64,000 nt of DNA, from the NCBI GenBank assembly GCA_944474755.1, contig OX104112.1, positions 62,837,640 through 62,901,639 of the forward strand, read 5' to 3'. Positions 14,063-25,382 of this stretch are shown here, in pieces; the stretch's first letter is position 1; each line of letters opens with the position of its first letter. The notes beneath the pieces were generated by a model. The model worked only from the letters and a program-made list of their open reading frames with translations. It was not told where the DNA came from and made no database searches. The translations under genes were made by a program, and so were the position numbers. Origin of the DNA: Limnoperna fortunei. Taxonomy: Eukaryota > Mollusca > Bivalvia > Mytilida > Modiolidae.

Positions 14063-14976
14063 CGTACAGTTCCGTTCAAAACAAGGTCAAAATTTAGTAT
14101 GGAAAATCGATCTGGCGAAATGAAAAAACGGACGCATTTCAAAAAGCCGATTAACTGTGGAAAATAATTGTTACCTTCAAATACTGTAATATGAGATATA
14201 CAAAAGGACCATAAACTCGACCAAACGCGGTAGCAGTTTTCAAATTTTGGACAGACGGACAGATTGATGGACGGCGCGATTGACGGACAAATTGATCACT
14301 ATAGGGTGTCCGCCACCAAGTGGCGAGGCCCGAATAAATAAGTGGTGAATAACTGAACTAACAAAAATTTACAACTTAGTGAGATTTACATATACGTGTA
14401 CAATGGGCTGTTTTACACACGTTAGTGTGTATTACCGCTTTTAGAGGATTTAATGTCAAGAGGAAGTGTTATTTATCCTTGTAGTCTCTTTCAGTCAGTA
14501 TTAATATTTGAGAAGAAGGAATAGTTATAATAGTAATAAAAAATCGTTATTTGTAAAAAAAAATGCCAAATTTTATGTGCCTCTCTCTGACTGTTAAACA
14601 TATTTAATACAACATCTACAGACTAGGATTTCATTTCATAAAAAGATTTCTCATTCTAAGTTTAATCAGTATTACTGGTCCTGGGGATCTGTTTTCCTAA
14701 TCATTAACGACATATCTAGACGCCTTCCTTAATGGTATTTGCCCAATCTGTTTTTATGGATCCCGAACTGGTGAGGAATATTAAATGACTGAATTATTTA
14801 CAATAATGTTTGAATTTGGCTAAAATTACATGATAAATAAAACATATTTAAACTTCAGATTGTGTATTATTTAAACAAAAAATAAACAAACGAATAAACA
14901 TTGCAGATTCACCTTTTACCTCGAATAGACTTGTTGATTTCAAATTGTGTAAATGTAAGCGTACTTTTATTCCGGC
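14063..14976. other. Non-satellite DNA upstream of the IgSF gene
   Basis: No coding frame is supported. Bases about 14240-14335 hold a GGACGGACAGA-like stretch ending in GTGTCCGCCACCAAGTGGCG, which has the style of dispersed molluscan repeat tails. The rest is AT-rich and unremarkable. The gene's promoter may lie in its distal part. Confidence 0.5.
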
Positions 14977-15109
14977 GTGTATTTCTTCCTTGCACTAGTG
15001 TATTATTTCCTGAGGTTAAATTACACTAGTGCAAAACTTCCATTGGAAATTTTTCACTAGTGTAATTTAACCACAGGAAATAATACACTAGTGTAAGGAA
15101 GTAATACAC
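14977..15109. repeat. 133-bp near-perfect palindrome (foldback MITE-like)
   Basis: The two arms are reverse complements around a centre at 15043 with only a handful of mismatches. The 39-base core arms, 14993-15031 and 15056-15094, differ at one position. The octamer palindrome CACTAGTG recurs at the bounds of the arms. It ends 83 bp before the proposed start codon of the IgSF gene. It could be a small foldback element or a cruciform-forming regulatory sequence. Confidence 0.9.
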
Positions 15110-15153
15110 TGGTGGAAAAACGACACTGTTACATGAACACAGTATACAATGAA

Positions 15154-15163
15154 ACCGGAAGTA
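15154..15163 (+). promoter_or_regulatory. ETS-type site ACCGGAAGTA
   Basis: A match to the ETS-family consensus (CCGGAAGT) lies 29 bp before the proposed start codon, between the palindrome and the signal-peptide exon. Position and sequence suit a core-promoter or 5'UTR element, but one short motif is weak evidence. Confidence 0.3.
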
Positions 15164-15192
15164 AATGTAATGTTTTATCTACAAATTTTAAC

Positions 15193-15226
15193 ATGCAGAC
15201 ATTGATATTACTTATCATTTTTGTCA
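15193..15226 (+). CDS. IgSF gene exon 1: signal peptide
   Basis: The exon reads MQTLILLIIFV plus the first base of a serine codon, followed by the donor GTAAGT. A start methionine followed by a short, very hydrophobic stretch is what a signal peptide exon should look like. It ends in phase 1, matching the phase of exon 2, and the junction codon AGT encodes serine, giving a likely cleavage region around the SLCESVPEA segment of exon 2. The exon is too short to be found as an open frame; it was chosen on ATG, hydrophobicity, donor quality and phase. The 5'UTR and any upstream non-coding exon are not identified. Confidence 0.6.
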
Positions 15227-15324
15227 GTAAGTATCACGTTATTTAATTATCACCATGCTGAGCGTAGTTTGTACATTTACAGCAGAAAGGCACCATAGAC
15301 TAAAATATATATTTTGGGTTTTAT

Positions 15325-15757
15325 TGGCAATAACATTTATTTTATAGATATACAAATTAAGCCCAACACTGTTAGAACTAGATTTTAATACGGTCATATT
15401 TTTTGTTTACCCTCAGCGTAATCGAACTCGCACCGTTGTGACACTGTGTCACCCATCCGCATGCATTATGCCAGTGCTGTAGATCACTCGGCAAAATCAG
15501 CTTTAAAAAATATAGCTTTATTAACCGAGGTGAAAAGTAGAGATTGACATAGTGCATGTGTACTAGTGTGTGGCGATGAAATTTTCGTGACCAATAAGTA
15601 TTATTCTGACAGTAATTTAACTCAGCATTTTTGAATAAATTATGTAGGATGACAAAGTTACTTGTCATACAGTCACAGTACTGTAATAGGCAGTAAAGTA
15701 TATACATACGTCTAAGTATTGAGACAACCATAACAAATTCCACTATATCTAGCGGAT
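15325..15757 (-). mobile_element. tRNA-derived SINE family A, diverged copy
   Basis: In reverse orientation this matches the copies near 24.6-25.4 kb and 46.3 kb. It has a tRNA-like middle with a B-box-like GAGTTCGATTACGC, a leader containing ACTGTCAGAATAATAC and a tail with CAGTGTTGGGCTTAATTTG. A 121-residue open frame on this strand (15378-15743) is a by-product: its translation matches the other SINE copies in length and sequence but has no domain. It is more diverged than the others, hence older. Confidence 0.7.
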
Positions 15758-16901
15758 TGTCTTCATTGGAATAAGGGAACTTACAATATTTACATCATTT
15801 AATTTTCTTTGCAAAGTTCATTACAAATGCCAATCACATACTAGTACTTAAGCATAAATCACCAAGTAGCACGTAGCACTATTAAAGTCTGCCCCCCCCC
15901 CTCCAGATTGTTCTGCATGTAGTAGCGACGATTTCTAAGCCATTACATTATGTTACCATGCAATAACTTACCAGATGCGGTATTTTGCGAACTACCTCGC
16001 GTATTTAGTACTTAACCAATTATTTCTGGGAGGTACGTTTCCAATGACCTCAAGTAGAGGGCATGTTCTAAATGTAGTACGCTACAAATAACTTTTCACT
16101 AGTGGTATTTTATCAATTCCAAGATTTATGGTATCAACTATTCTCCAGATGCATTACGTACCAATCACTCCCCGGAAGCGGAACGTTACTTATCAATAAA
16201 CCTTGAGCGCAAAGTTAATCAATAACACTCCGAAGTCGGAACAGTAGCAATTACACCAGCAGGCGACATGCTATCGATTGCTAGTTACCGATTACTCCAC
16301 GGTGTGTTCCCAAAACCTCTACTCGCAAAATAAACATATAATTAGGAAATTGGGATTAAGTAGACGTTGCGGGAATCATCAATCAAATTTTTTAAACCTT
16401 TAAATTTACAGAATGATAGCATTAGAATACAAACATAGCACTAGTAAAATAATTCATTTTATCTATTTCTTAACTAAACATTTTCTTACACAAGTTTTCA
16501 CGATATTGCTGAAGATAAAGTTCTCAACTTAAGTTAAGTTTAGGACCGGTGCTCCATCAGACTATCATGACACTCTATACTTAGTAATACATGTAATATA
16601 CCATATACAAACGATTAACTTGATGGTCTATATAATGTTGTAAAGTAAAATAATCGTATACAAATTTATATCAAGTACATTTAGGGTAGTCCTAAAAAGT
16701 AAACTTACATCTCAATCTTTTTTTTAAAGAGATTTTGTTTATTTTTCCTCAACTAAAATTTTTTACGTTATTTCATTTTTGCAAATAATAAGAATTATTT
16801 TTACATGTGAGGTTAACATTCATAACGGGCGTCTTAATTCCTATTCAGTCATTATGCGAGTAGACGTTATGAGAATAAACCGGTGATATGTTACCTAGAG
16901 G
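15758..16901. other. Intron 1 sequence, nothing recognised
   Basis: AT-rich, with a C-run at about 15892-15903 and no supported coding frame or repeat family that I can identify. Confidence 0.5.
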
Positions 16902-17072
16902 CCACTGCAGGCAGGGTGCTCTCGAATATTAACTGTTAAGGATTACAGTATTCCTACAGAAGGTCGGGGTTTTTCTCCGGGTTCTTCGGCTTAATCCGCA
17001 AATAAAAACACGACGCCATGATATAGCTGAAAAATTGCTGAAAGTTGCGTTAAACACAATTCAAACAAACCA
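16902..17072 (+). mobile_element. tRNA-derived SINE family B, 5'-truncated copy
   Basis: Contains the body and tail of the family: GCAGGCAGGGTGCTCTCGA, then AAGGTCGGGG, then AATAAAAACACGACGCCATG, ending in a TTCAAACAAAC tail. The tRNA-like head is missing. It lies 19 bp before another copy in the same orientation. Confidence 0.7.
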
Positions 17073-17090
17073 ACTTCTAAAAGTCGATAC

Positions 17091-17278
17091 GGGGGCCTCG
17101 GTGGTCGAGTGATAAAGGTAGTTCGTCTACTATTGATCACGTGGTCTGTCAACACTGAGGTTGCGGGTTCCAGTCTCGCTGCGGGAAGGATGTACTCAAC
17201 TCCAATCTTAATTGACAAGGATTGCCAGTTTTCCTACCGAAAGTGGCGTTAAACATCATTCAAACAAAGAAACAATAG
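17091..17278 (+). mobile_element. tRNA-derived SINE family B, internally deleted copy
   Basis: The tRNA-like head is intact. The A-box region GGTGGTCGAGTG and the B-box region TTGCGGGTTCCAGTC resemble a Ser/Leu-type tRNA. After TTTTCCTACCG about 75 bp of the family body is missing, then the TTAAACATCATTCAAACAAA tail follows. Confidence 0.75.
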
Positions 17279-17478
17279 AGTCTATACGTATCATTTACTC
17301 CATTGTCGTCATATTGTCCTACAGAGGAGATAATTTAAATCCATAGTAAACTACTACAAAACAAAAATAAGTTTTTAATACACAGGAAAAAGTTAATTTA
17401 TTTCATTATGTCGGTAAAGAGTTTTCACCTGAGGAATACGCATCCATAAAACGAATATATATAATATAACATTTATGA

Positions 17479-17537
17479 TAAATAGTATCCACCGGAAACG
17501 ACCGCTACTCACAATTGGTTAGGATTATCGTGATTCC
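17479..17537 (+). repeat. Left arm of an inverted repeat flanking exon 2
   Basis: About 58 bases that reappear as the reverse complement at 18192-18249, with about six or seven mismatches by eye. The shared core includes GACCGCTACTCACAATTGG. The arm ends 66 bp before exon 2. Confidence 0.85.
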
Positions 17538-17602
17538 AAAGCGTGTTTAAGGTTATACATATATAACAATAGTTGAATTCCATTTTCAATTGTTTTTCTT
17601 AG

Positions 17603-17926
17603 GTTTGTGTGAAAGCGTTCCAGAAGCAGTATATCAGAAACAGGGATCAACTTACCTGTTCATATGTCCTTATAAGAAGCTGTCTGGTAATAATGTTATA
17701 TGGGTGTTTACCAACAAGTCTGGAAATTCGATATCGGTAAGTGATGGTACCTATATTTCACCAACAAATCCAGCTAAAGACAGAGTATCCATTGTTGGAA
17801 ACCAGACAGCAGGGGAGTATAACTTACAACTGAGACAGTTACAGGAATCTGATGAAGGAGTGTACGTCTGTAGTGTAAACAATGGTGGAGGATTGCAGCA
17901 GAAGGAATACAGCTTAGCTTTATTTG
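17603..17926 (+). CDS. IgSF gene exon 2: Ig domain 1 (V-like)
   Basis: 324 bp, phase 1 to phase 1, between the acceptor TTTTTCTTAG and the donor GTAATG. It encodes 108 residues with the Ig signature: first cysteine in LFICPY, tryptophan in VIWVF, and the DEGVYVCSV motif that carries the second cysteine. Spacing and the strands between suit a V- or I-set fold. Possible N-glycosylation sites are NKS and NQT. An open frame continues upstream to 17590, but that part lies in the intron: the splice acceptor and the phase of exon 1 fix the boundary at 17603. Confidence 0.85.
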
Positions 17927-18191
17927 GTAATGATTTTCACTATTATCATTTATAAAAATCTTAAATGATTGATCGCTATGTACACTTTACTGAGTAAATG
18001 AGTATTATCAAAAATGCTCTGTAAATAAATGATCATTCTAACACTAGACATAAACTATACATACAAAATTGCAAAATATAAAAAAAAATATTTATTTAAG
18101 GATTAAGTACACAAAATTGTTTCTCTTATATTGGATAACAAACTTTCATATTTAACAGTTGTGTGATCCCATCGTCCTCAAACACAACTGA

Positions 18192-18249
18192 CAATCGCGA
18201 TAGTCCCAACCAATTGTGAGTAGCGGTCGTTTCCGATGGATACTATTTA
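18192..18249 (-). repeat. Right arm of the inverted repeat flanking exon 2
   Basis: Reverse complement of 17479-17537; begins 265 bp after the donor of exon 2. A partial third copy in direct orientation occurs at about 18291-18325 (GGTTGTGACTATCGAGATTC), so the arms probably belong to a small dispersed element. Confidence 0.85.
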
Positions 18250-18329
18250 GGAAGGTGTTGAAGCGAAGCGGTTTTTTACGTACTTAAGGTTTGGTTGTGA
18301 CTATCGAGATTCACAGGCGTGTTCAAGTA

Positions 18330-18769
18330 CTCTTTGTCTTTACCTCTAACATGTTATTGCTAATCAATATGGATCATGGCTAAAGTAGATTAAATTAAAA
18401 CATATATTTTAGGTATTTAGATTCTAATATTTAATAGTTTTAAATAGTTTATGTGGATTTATTTATGATGAAATAAAATTGTACGAAAAATAGTACATAT
18501 TATATGTGAACATTATACTAGATCAATAAGAATGCGAAAGACTAGTTAAGCATGCAATTCGGTTTAGTAACTTATAGCGAAAAACTTAATATTTTAACAA
18601 TCGTTGCCAAACTGATTTGTGTTAACTATAAGTATTTACAAGCCCAATGGCACAGTGTGTGACGGGTCAAGGGGTCCAGACAGCTTAATACAAATATACA
18701 AATACAAAATTACATGTAAGTCTACCTTGACTATAAGTCATGTAGCAAGCAATAGGAATGTAATATTGT
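18330..18769. other. Intron 2 sequence, nothing recognised
   Basis: AT-rich; no coding frame or repeat that I can support. Confidence 0.5.
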
Positions 18770-19027
18770 TTGTTTGTTTGAATGGTGTTTTAACGCCACT
18801 CAGCAATTTTTCAGCTATTTCATGGCGTCCAGTTTTTATTGGGGGAGGAAGCCGGAGTACCCGGAGAGAACCCCCGACCTGCGGTAGGAAAACTGGCAAT
18901 CCTTGTCAGTTAAGATTGGAGTCGAGTACACCCTGCCTGCAGTGAGAATCGAACCCGCAATCTCAGTGTTGACAGACCACGTGATCAATAGTAGACGAAC
19001 TACCTTGACCACTCGGCCACCGAGGCC
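18770..19027 (-). mobile_element. tRNA-derived SINE family B, full-length copy
   Basis: The best-preserved copy here. Read on the minus strand it has the head GGGCCTCGGTGGCCGAGTGG, B box GCGGGTTCGATTC, a body with CAATAAAAACTGGACGCCATG, and a tail ending in TTCAAACAAACAAAC. The head resembles a Ser/Leu-type tRNA, as in many SINEs transcribed by RNA polymerase III. Open frames on both strands here are by-products of the repeat. Confidence 0.85.
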
Positions 19028-20636
19028 CCTAGGAATGTAATACAAAGTCTATATCGTGTGAAATTCTCAAATTTAAAGAGATGAAACTATCAATATAAGG
19101 CATCGTTGTAATATCCACAACAACATATTATACCATCAATATACTAAGTTTAATAAATTTTTGTTGAATGGTTTCAGAGGTGTTGCGCTTACAAGCTGTT
19201 TGGGGATATATTTTGTAAAATCCGTTTTAAGTTCAAAGGGGTGTAACTCTCACAAAATTCGCCGTTATATAAAATACAAGTTTCATGAAATTCTAAGTTT
19301 CAGAGAATTGAGCTTATAAAATGTGTGACACACACTGATAGATGGACGGACAGAACGCAAACAATATGTTTTCAAAATAAATGGAAGGAGGGAGACATAA
19401 TCCTACAACAATGAAAAACAACAAAAAGTTACCAAACAAAAACAAAACAAATAACACCGTATCGACACACACGTGCAGGCACGTATGACACACCCGTACA
19501 CCACATACATAGACAACATATACAGTTTTTTTTAATCCTGAATTTCAAAATCTATTTTTCGTGACATGTCCTTAGATATTGATAGATGAGTGTTTTAAGG
19601 ATTAGTCAACACTGATGTGGCCATATTTTATCACATGATTTACTTTTTGTAAGGAAAAGGGAAAGTTTTGACGAGGTAAGAGATTTTGGCTCGAAGACTT
19701 GCCTTCCTTTTCTTCTTTAAATATGAGACGATTATTATTTTTTATTCAGATGATTCTTGAACACCATTATGGTGTTTTTCTTACATACCGAGAGACAACT
19801 CGAATGCAAACTATCTTGGTTATAATTGTATGATACCAAATAATCTCCATATGCGAAACAGTCCCGACCTTGTCTTAAATATGCACAGCTAAAGTAAGGG
19901 AATAATACTTTGTAGAAATTCAAATCTAAAAAATGTAATTAGCAGACTCATCTAATCAAAACACCTTTAGTGAGCTCATTCATTAACTGTTGGAAGGCTT
20001 AATAAACCAGAAATTTTATCCACAAATTCAAAAAGTTCCTCAAAATACGGCCAAATCCATCTTCATCGTGGGAACAGTAAAAAACGTAGAACATTTTGTT
20101 ACATTGAGCGCTGTAAGTTAAAATAGTGACTAATGGAATCAATTATCTATTTTTTAAATGAGTTTTCTTTCAGCTACCCACAGCAGTTACATTATACGAC
20201 ACCATGTAAAAAACGTAAATTAACCCACTCACTAACATATGACACAAGTTTTGTGATGATAAAATGTTAAACTTATTGGTTGAGATTATCTTCTATTTAA
20301 ATATAAATACATAGAAGTTACACTTTGTTGTACTACTATGACCATGTAGCCATGTACTGACGAGAAGACAACCTTCCCCTTTCAAACAAATGTTGTTGGG
20401 CTAATTCCTCAAATATTATGCTCACCGGTTTATAGAAGACTATTGTTTTGTTAAATTTTTCCAACGCAATATTTTCTCTTATTTGACTGTTTTAAATCAA
20501 ACAATAATGATACTGAAATAAAAATTTGACATAATTCATATGTATTTGTTTTATCGAATGTACGATTCCAGAATAATATCTATTTTTGGGTTAATCATAA
20601 ACACTTATGTAATCACGAAGATTTTGAAAGATAATT
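19028..20636. other. Intron 2 sequence, nothing recognised
   Basis: AT-rich with short simple stretches, such as the A-rich run near 19410-19450. No gene or clear repeat family is visible. Confidence 0.5.
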
Positions 20637-21632
20637 AAAGGTTTTTGTGGTGGGATGCCAACACACAAGTCGCCCAAAATCCCCATGGCAAGTATTTTAT
20701 TAAAATGAGTACATTAAAGTATGAGTATAAATCAGATGTCGTTGAAAAGTTGACGCTTTATGGAGGGGGTGTGTGGTAAAATGGCCGCTATAACAAAATG
20801 GCAGCTTTCCCGTCAAATTTGTTTCAATAAAAATGCTCAGAATAGTTTACATTTTCAGTTCACGATATTTCAATGAAATCGCTTAGCTATCCATGAGTTT
20901 GAAAAATGTTCTTTTATTTTTCAACGGCGGCCATTTTGAAAAAGGCTGAAAATTTAAAAAGTTGACTGCACCCCTTTGAGCTTTTCTAAATAATATCAAC
21001 AAGTTTAAAATTGATCGTTAGACGCGTTTTAATGTAATCGTGCGGACAAATTCATGTCTTAGATGTGGAAGAAATTGTGGGGGGGGGGGGGGTGTGGCCA
21101 AATGGCCGCCATTCCAAAATGACGGCGTTCATGTCAAATGGTTTTCAGTAGAAATTTTCAAGATAGGCAACTGTAGTGCACTAATTTTTATTTTGCATCA
21201 CTTAGAGTGATCCTGCATAACCTCACCATGTTTAAAATAGATCGGTTGAAGCGTTTCACGTAATCGTGCGGGCATGTTCATGTCTTGGAAGTGGAATAAT
21301 AACTATTGCTGATTGAGATTGCAAGCAAACACACTAAGTCCCCTATCGCCTACAAACATAGTCGGTTACATGGCAGTCTTAGTTCGTGCGTGAAAGTCTA
21401 TCTTTGTATTAAGTTTCGTTGCAATCGGACAAAGTTGATGTTTGGGGGGATGTTGTTAAAATTGCTGCCGTTACTAAATTGCGTCGTTAGCGTCAAGATA
21501 GTCAGCTGTAATATTGTACCAATTTTCGATGCAAATTACTCTAGCCATTCATGAGAACGGAGCTTCTTTCTTTGGCCATTTTGACAACTTTAAAACCGAT
21601 GTGCACAACTAGACATGCCATTCTAAGTCACT
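20637..21632 (+). repeat. Dispersed repeat family C, diverged
   Basis: Contains CACAAGTCGCCCAAAATCC, AAATGGCCGC and AACTAGACATGCCATTCTA segments that recur at 26985-28400. A G-run of about 14 lies near 21078-21092. No coding capacity is visible. Repeated internal blocks suggest that several fragments are joined. Confidence 0.55.
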
Positions 21633-21699
21633 GGAAAGTTTTTTTTTAAAATTTTTTCGTGTTTTTATTGTACAACAATCAGTTTATTATTTACATCTT

Positions 21700-24560
21700 G
21701 TTATAAACAGCACAGGTTGTCCAGGATAAACCAATCCTGGAAGCACCTATTTTATTACAGATCTGAAATACTGTTCGCTGGACGTAAAGCAGACATGCAA
21801 TCAATCAATCAATCATTTCCTGATTTGTTTATGTTTCCAAATGCATATACATTAATAATTTAGAATATCTCATGCATGCCCGATCTTGCTTAACACCTGC
21901 ATGTTACGTCAACAACAAATCAGATTATACACAGTCAGAAATAATATCTATAACTAGTAATGAATTGTCCTGACAAACAAATCAATACTCATGACATACC
22001 AATAAAACCTAACACTTTCATAAGGAAAAAATAGCAACATTGATACTTGTGCATTTACATGTATCGAAATTCGTGTCCTGTTATGTTATCATATTTCTTA
22101 ATCCACATTTTCTTTCTCGTCAGCTTGCATAATCCTATGTAAGAGTTTAATTTGTCGACTTTAAAAAAATAAAAAAAAATTTACTATAATAACAACGCCA
22201 CCGTCACTGTGATCTAAACTACATACATCTCTGCTAACCAAACTAACCTTTTCAACCCATATAAAATTCCAAAAAAGTCTATTTCTTTCAATAATTATCT
22301 GGTATATCAAACTCCTAGCCTATTTGGGAAATATCCGGACTCCTAACAATAACAGTATTACCAACACATTTCTTGTTTAATATACCGTTAAGAAACTCTT
22401 AAACCTATCTACTTTAGGTTTCCAAATAATGGTTTTATAACCGCGAAAAACGCGCAGAGTTTAAATATTGATATGTATTCATTGTATTCTATTAAAACGC
22501 GGTTTTTCTCTATGATCTTCTCATGAATAACCCTTGATAGCTCTCCTGGACCGAAGGTTCGAGTGAGCTTTTGCCATCATCGCTTTTCGTCCGTCGTCTG
22601 TCGTAAACGTTTTAAAAAATCTTCTACTTTGAAACCACTGGGCCATTTTTTTCAAACATGGCCACAATCATCCTTAGGGTTCCTAGTTTCAACTATGTGT
22701 CCAGAATGTTGATCAAGCGACAAAGATGGCCGCTGTTACTAAAAAAGAACACGATTGTCAACGCTTGTTTTTGATCAATATCTCAAACATTATAATAGCT
22801 ATAGAGAAAACCCTTACTTCAAATTGATCAGCCATATAAAGGTCTACAATAATTAGTGTAAAATTGTGTAATGGCTTCCTGTAGGACTTTTTGCCTTTAA
22901 TGACATTTTTTTATTTATAAAAATTTTCATTTTGGTCCTTTAACAAAAACTTAAACAGCTAGAGTGAAACTGTAAATTGAAAAATTTTCAGTAACAGCTC
23001 TAGAATTCACTACATTGGTCTGAAATTATCAGATGACTCCTCATAGGAGTTATTACCCTTTAATAAAAAAATGTATGTTGTATATAAATTTGTAGCTTTT
23101 GCCCTGAAACTTAATTGTCGTAACAGCTAGATTGAAATTGTACAAATGATAAGCAAAGCAAGGCTTACAAATCATTGCTGAGTCAAAAATTGCAAGATGA
23201 ATCTTTATAGGAGTAATTGCCCTTAAATTACTAATTTGGAGAAATAATCAGTTTCTGTGTTATAAATTAAAGTTTATAAAACCTAGAGTAAGACTGTAAA
23301 TTACTAAATTACCCTAAAGGACAAGGCAAAAAAATCAATTAATTTTCCAAAATTGTCTGACGGCAACTTATAGGAGTTATTTGTGTTCCAGGTGAGCAAT
23401 TACAGGCTTCTGGGAGCCTCTAGTGTTTTATCATAATTTATCCTTGCCAATTGCTGATTCCAAAATACTTGAGATTTGGAAAGATTTTTCAACTGATTTC
23501 TCATTGTATTAATCAGTTGAGTATTATCAGCAAATTAATTTGACCTTGTATAGACCCTGCTTCTCTGTAATTTGATCCGTTAAGTTCCGGGCTGGCTTTT
23601 ATTCATAATAACGGCGCAATAGGGAATCCTATGAGAAATGGTAATATAATTCGATACAAAGCCATTTGTCTTTATACAAGTTTTTACATTTCCATCAGCA
23701 TTTTAATTCAACCACGAAAGTTAGAACCAAAACTAAATATTGTTAAACATACAAAAAGCCTTCTCCATTAATACACGATTGAAAGGTTTTTGTTGGTGTA
23801 AGAAATTTATAGCTCCTTCCTCGCCTTCGTCCTTTGAGTATTGTCGAATATCTTGTTATAATCTTTTAGCCTTTGATTTTTTTCTCCATTTAACACATCC
23901 TTTTGGTCTAACACTTCGATAGTATTTTCGCAATGATTGCGTAGTAAAAGGTAAGAACTGTCAAAGGCCTCCAATTTTTTATAGGTTCTCGTTCCAGCCC
24001 TTTATATTCTAGCATTATCATCCCTTTGTTTTGTGACTCGCATAGAATTTTATCCCGAAAATCAAATCTAGCAGGCGTGTCAATTCTTTTAAATTTTATT
24101 CCAGTAATCTTTATAAAAAGAGGTGAATATGCCATCTTCACCTAGAGATTTATTCAGTTTATGATATTTAATCGAATTTTCGATTTCATTTAGAAAAGCA
24201 GAGTATTGTTGATAAATCGAACACTATATTTCCCTTATTTTCATCCCACCTATCATTAGTAAATAAATTTTGATAAAACTGCGTTTGCTTACTGAGAATA
24301 GAGACTATATCAGTTTTAACAGTGCCATTACTGTATTTGATTCTAGCTAGTCTATGTCTTGTCCTGTCCGTTATTTTATCTAATTGTAAAAAATATATTT
24401 TGAGGAGTTCTCTTACTCGTACTATTTGCTTTTCCTTTCCAGATTGTCTAATTTATTCTTACTTATTGGGGAACAATTTTTTTAATTTATCGAGGTCTTT
24501 CTTTTTCATTTTCTTTGTAACTGATATTCAGTTTTTGAAGTTTTGAAGTCTATTTTTGTT
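21700..24560 (-). pseudogene. L1/Tx1-like LINE ORF2 remnant (reverse transcriptase)
   Basis: Reading the minus strand across several frames gives landmarks of a LINE reverse transcriptase in the right order. They are ARIKYSNGTVKTD with QFYQNLFTND (about 24.3 kb), NKSLGEDGI with FYKDYW (24.15 kb), IKNWRPLTVL (23.96 kb), QQKPFNRV (23.8 kb), FADNTQLI for the usual F/YADD box, then INYDKT (about 23.4 kb). After the nested insertion a C-terminal stretch FWNFIWVEKV follows, with a DGG where the family has GGL-like residues. Many stops and shifts show it is long dead. The endonuclease part is not recognised. The catalytic motif reads ADN rather than ADD. Confidence 0.7.
22541..23425 (+). mobile_element. 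Dispersed repeat family D nested in the LINE
   Basis: Runs from GATAGCTCTCCTGGACCGAAGG to CCAGGTGAGCAATTACAGG. The ends are short inverted motifs (AGCTCTCCTGG versus CCAGGTGAGC). I recognise this organisation as a common bivalve repeat. It has no coding capacity. It splits the LINE between the INYDKT box and the C-terminal part, so it inserted later. A partial relative lies at 56486-56850. Confidence 0.6.
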
Positions 24561-24567
24561 TTTCTTT

Positions 24568-24950
24568 CTGTCAGATTAATACGTATTCGTAATCTGTCAG
24601 ATTAATACGTATTGGTTACGAAAATTCCATCGTCACACGCTAGTACACATGTACTATGTCTATGTCCATGATTCCCCCCGGTTAATGAAGCTATATTTTT
24701 ACATAGCGAATTTGGCCGAGGGGTCTAGACCGCTGGACATAGTGCAGGCGAATTGGTGCCACAGTGTCACAACGGTGTGAGTTCGAATCCCGCTGAGGGA
24801 AAGCAAAAATTTGATAGTGTTAAAAATCTAATTCAAACAGTGTTGGACTTAATTTGTAGACGTATATATAAATATTTGATATTAACCCTGTATTTCTGAT
24901 GTTTCAGAAATCCGCTGGATAGATATACCATATGGTTGTCACAATATATA
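24568..24950 (+). mobile_element. tRNA-derived SINE family A, copy 1 of a tandem pair
   Basis: Begins with a duplicated CTGTCAGATTAATACGTATT, followed by the tRNA-like region (about 24713-24802) with A-box-like TTGGCCGAGGGG and B box AGTTCGAATCCCGCTGAGG. It continues through CAGTGTTGGACTTAATTTG and ends near ATATGGTTGTCACAATA. The acceptor ends do not pair, so this is not a tRNA gene. Confidence 0.8.
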
Positions 24951-25382
24951 ATTTTTACTGTGACTGTATGACGAGTAACTTTGTCATCCTATATAATATA
25001 TACAAAAATGCTGAATTAGATTACTGTCAGATTAATACGTATTGGTTACGAAAATTCCATCGTCACACGCTAGTACACATGTACTATGTCTATGATTCAC
25101 CCCGGTTATTGAAGCTATATTTTTATATATCGAATTTGGCCGAGGGGTCTAGACCGCTGGACATAGTGCAGGCGAATTGGTGCCACAGTGTCACAACGGT
25201 GTGAGTTCGAATCCCGCTGAGGGAAAGCAAAAATTTGACCGTGTTAAAAATTTAATTCAAACAGTGTTGGGCTTAATTTGTAGACGTATATATAAATATT
25301 TGATATTAACCCTGTATTTCTGATGTTTCAGAAATCCGCTGGATAGATATATTATATGGTTGTCACAATACTTAGACGTTTG

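Noticed and set aside
15378..15743. 121-residue protein on the minus strand
   Set aside because: Its translation matches the frames from other SINE family A copies; it is a shadow of the repeat.
20353..20380. Possible hammerhead ribozyme core (CTGACGAG)
   Set aside because: No matching GAAA box and cleavage site with pairing helices could be found around it.
24713..24802. tRNA gene (Ser/Leu type)
   Set aside because: A- and B-box sequences are present, but the acceptor ends do not pair, and the same sequence recurs inside SINE copies.
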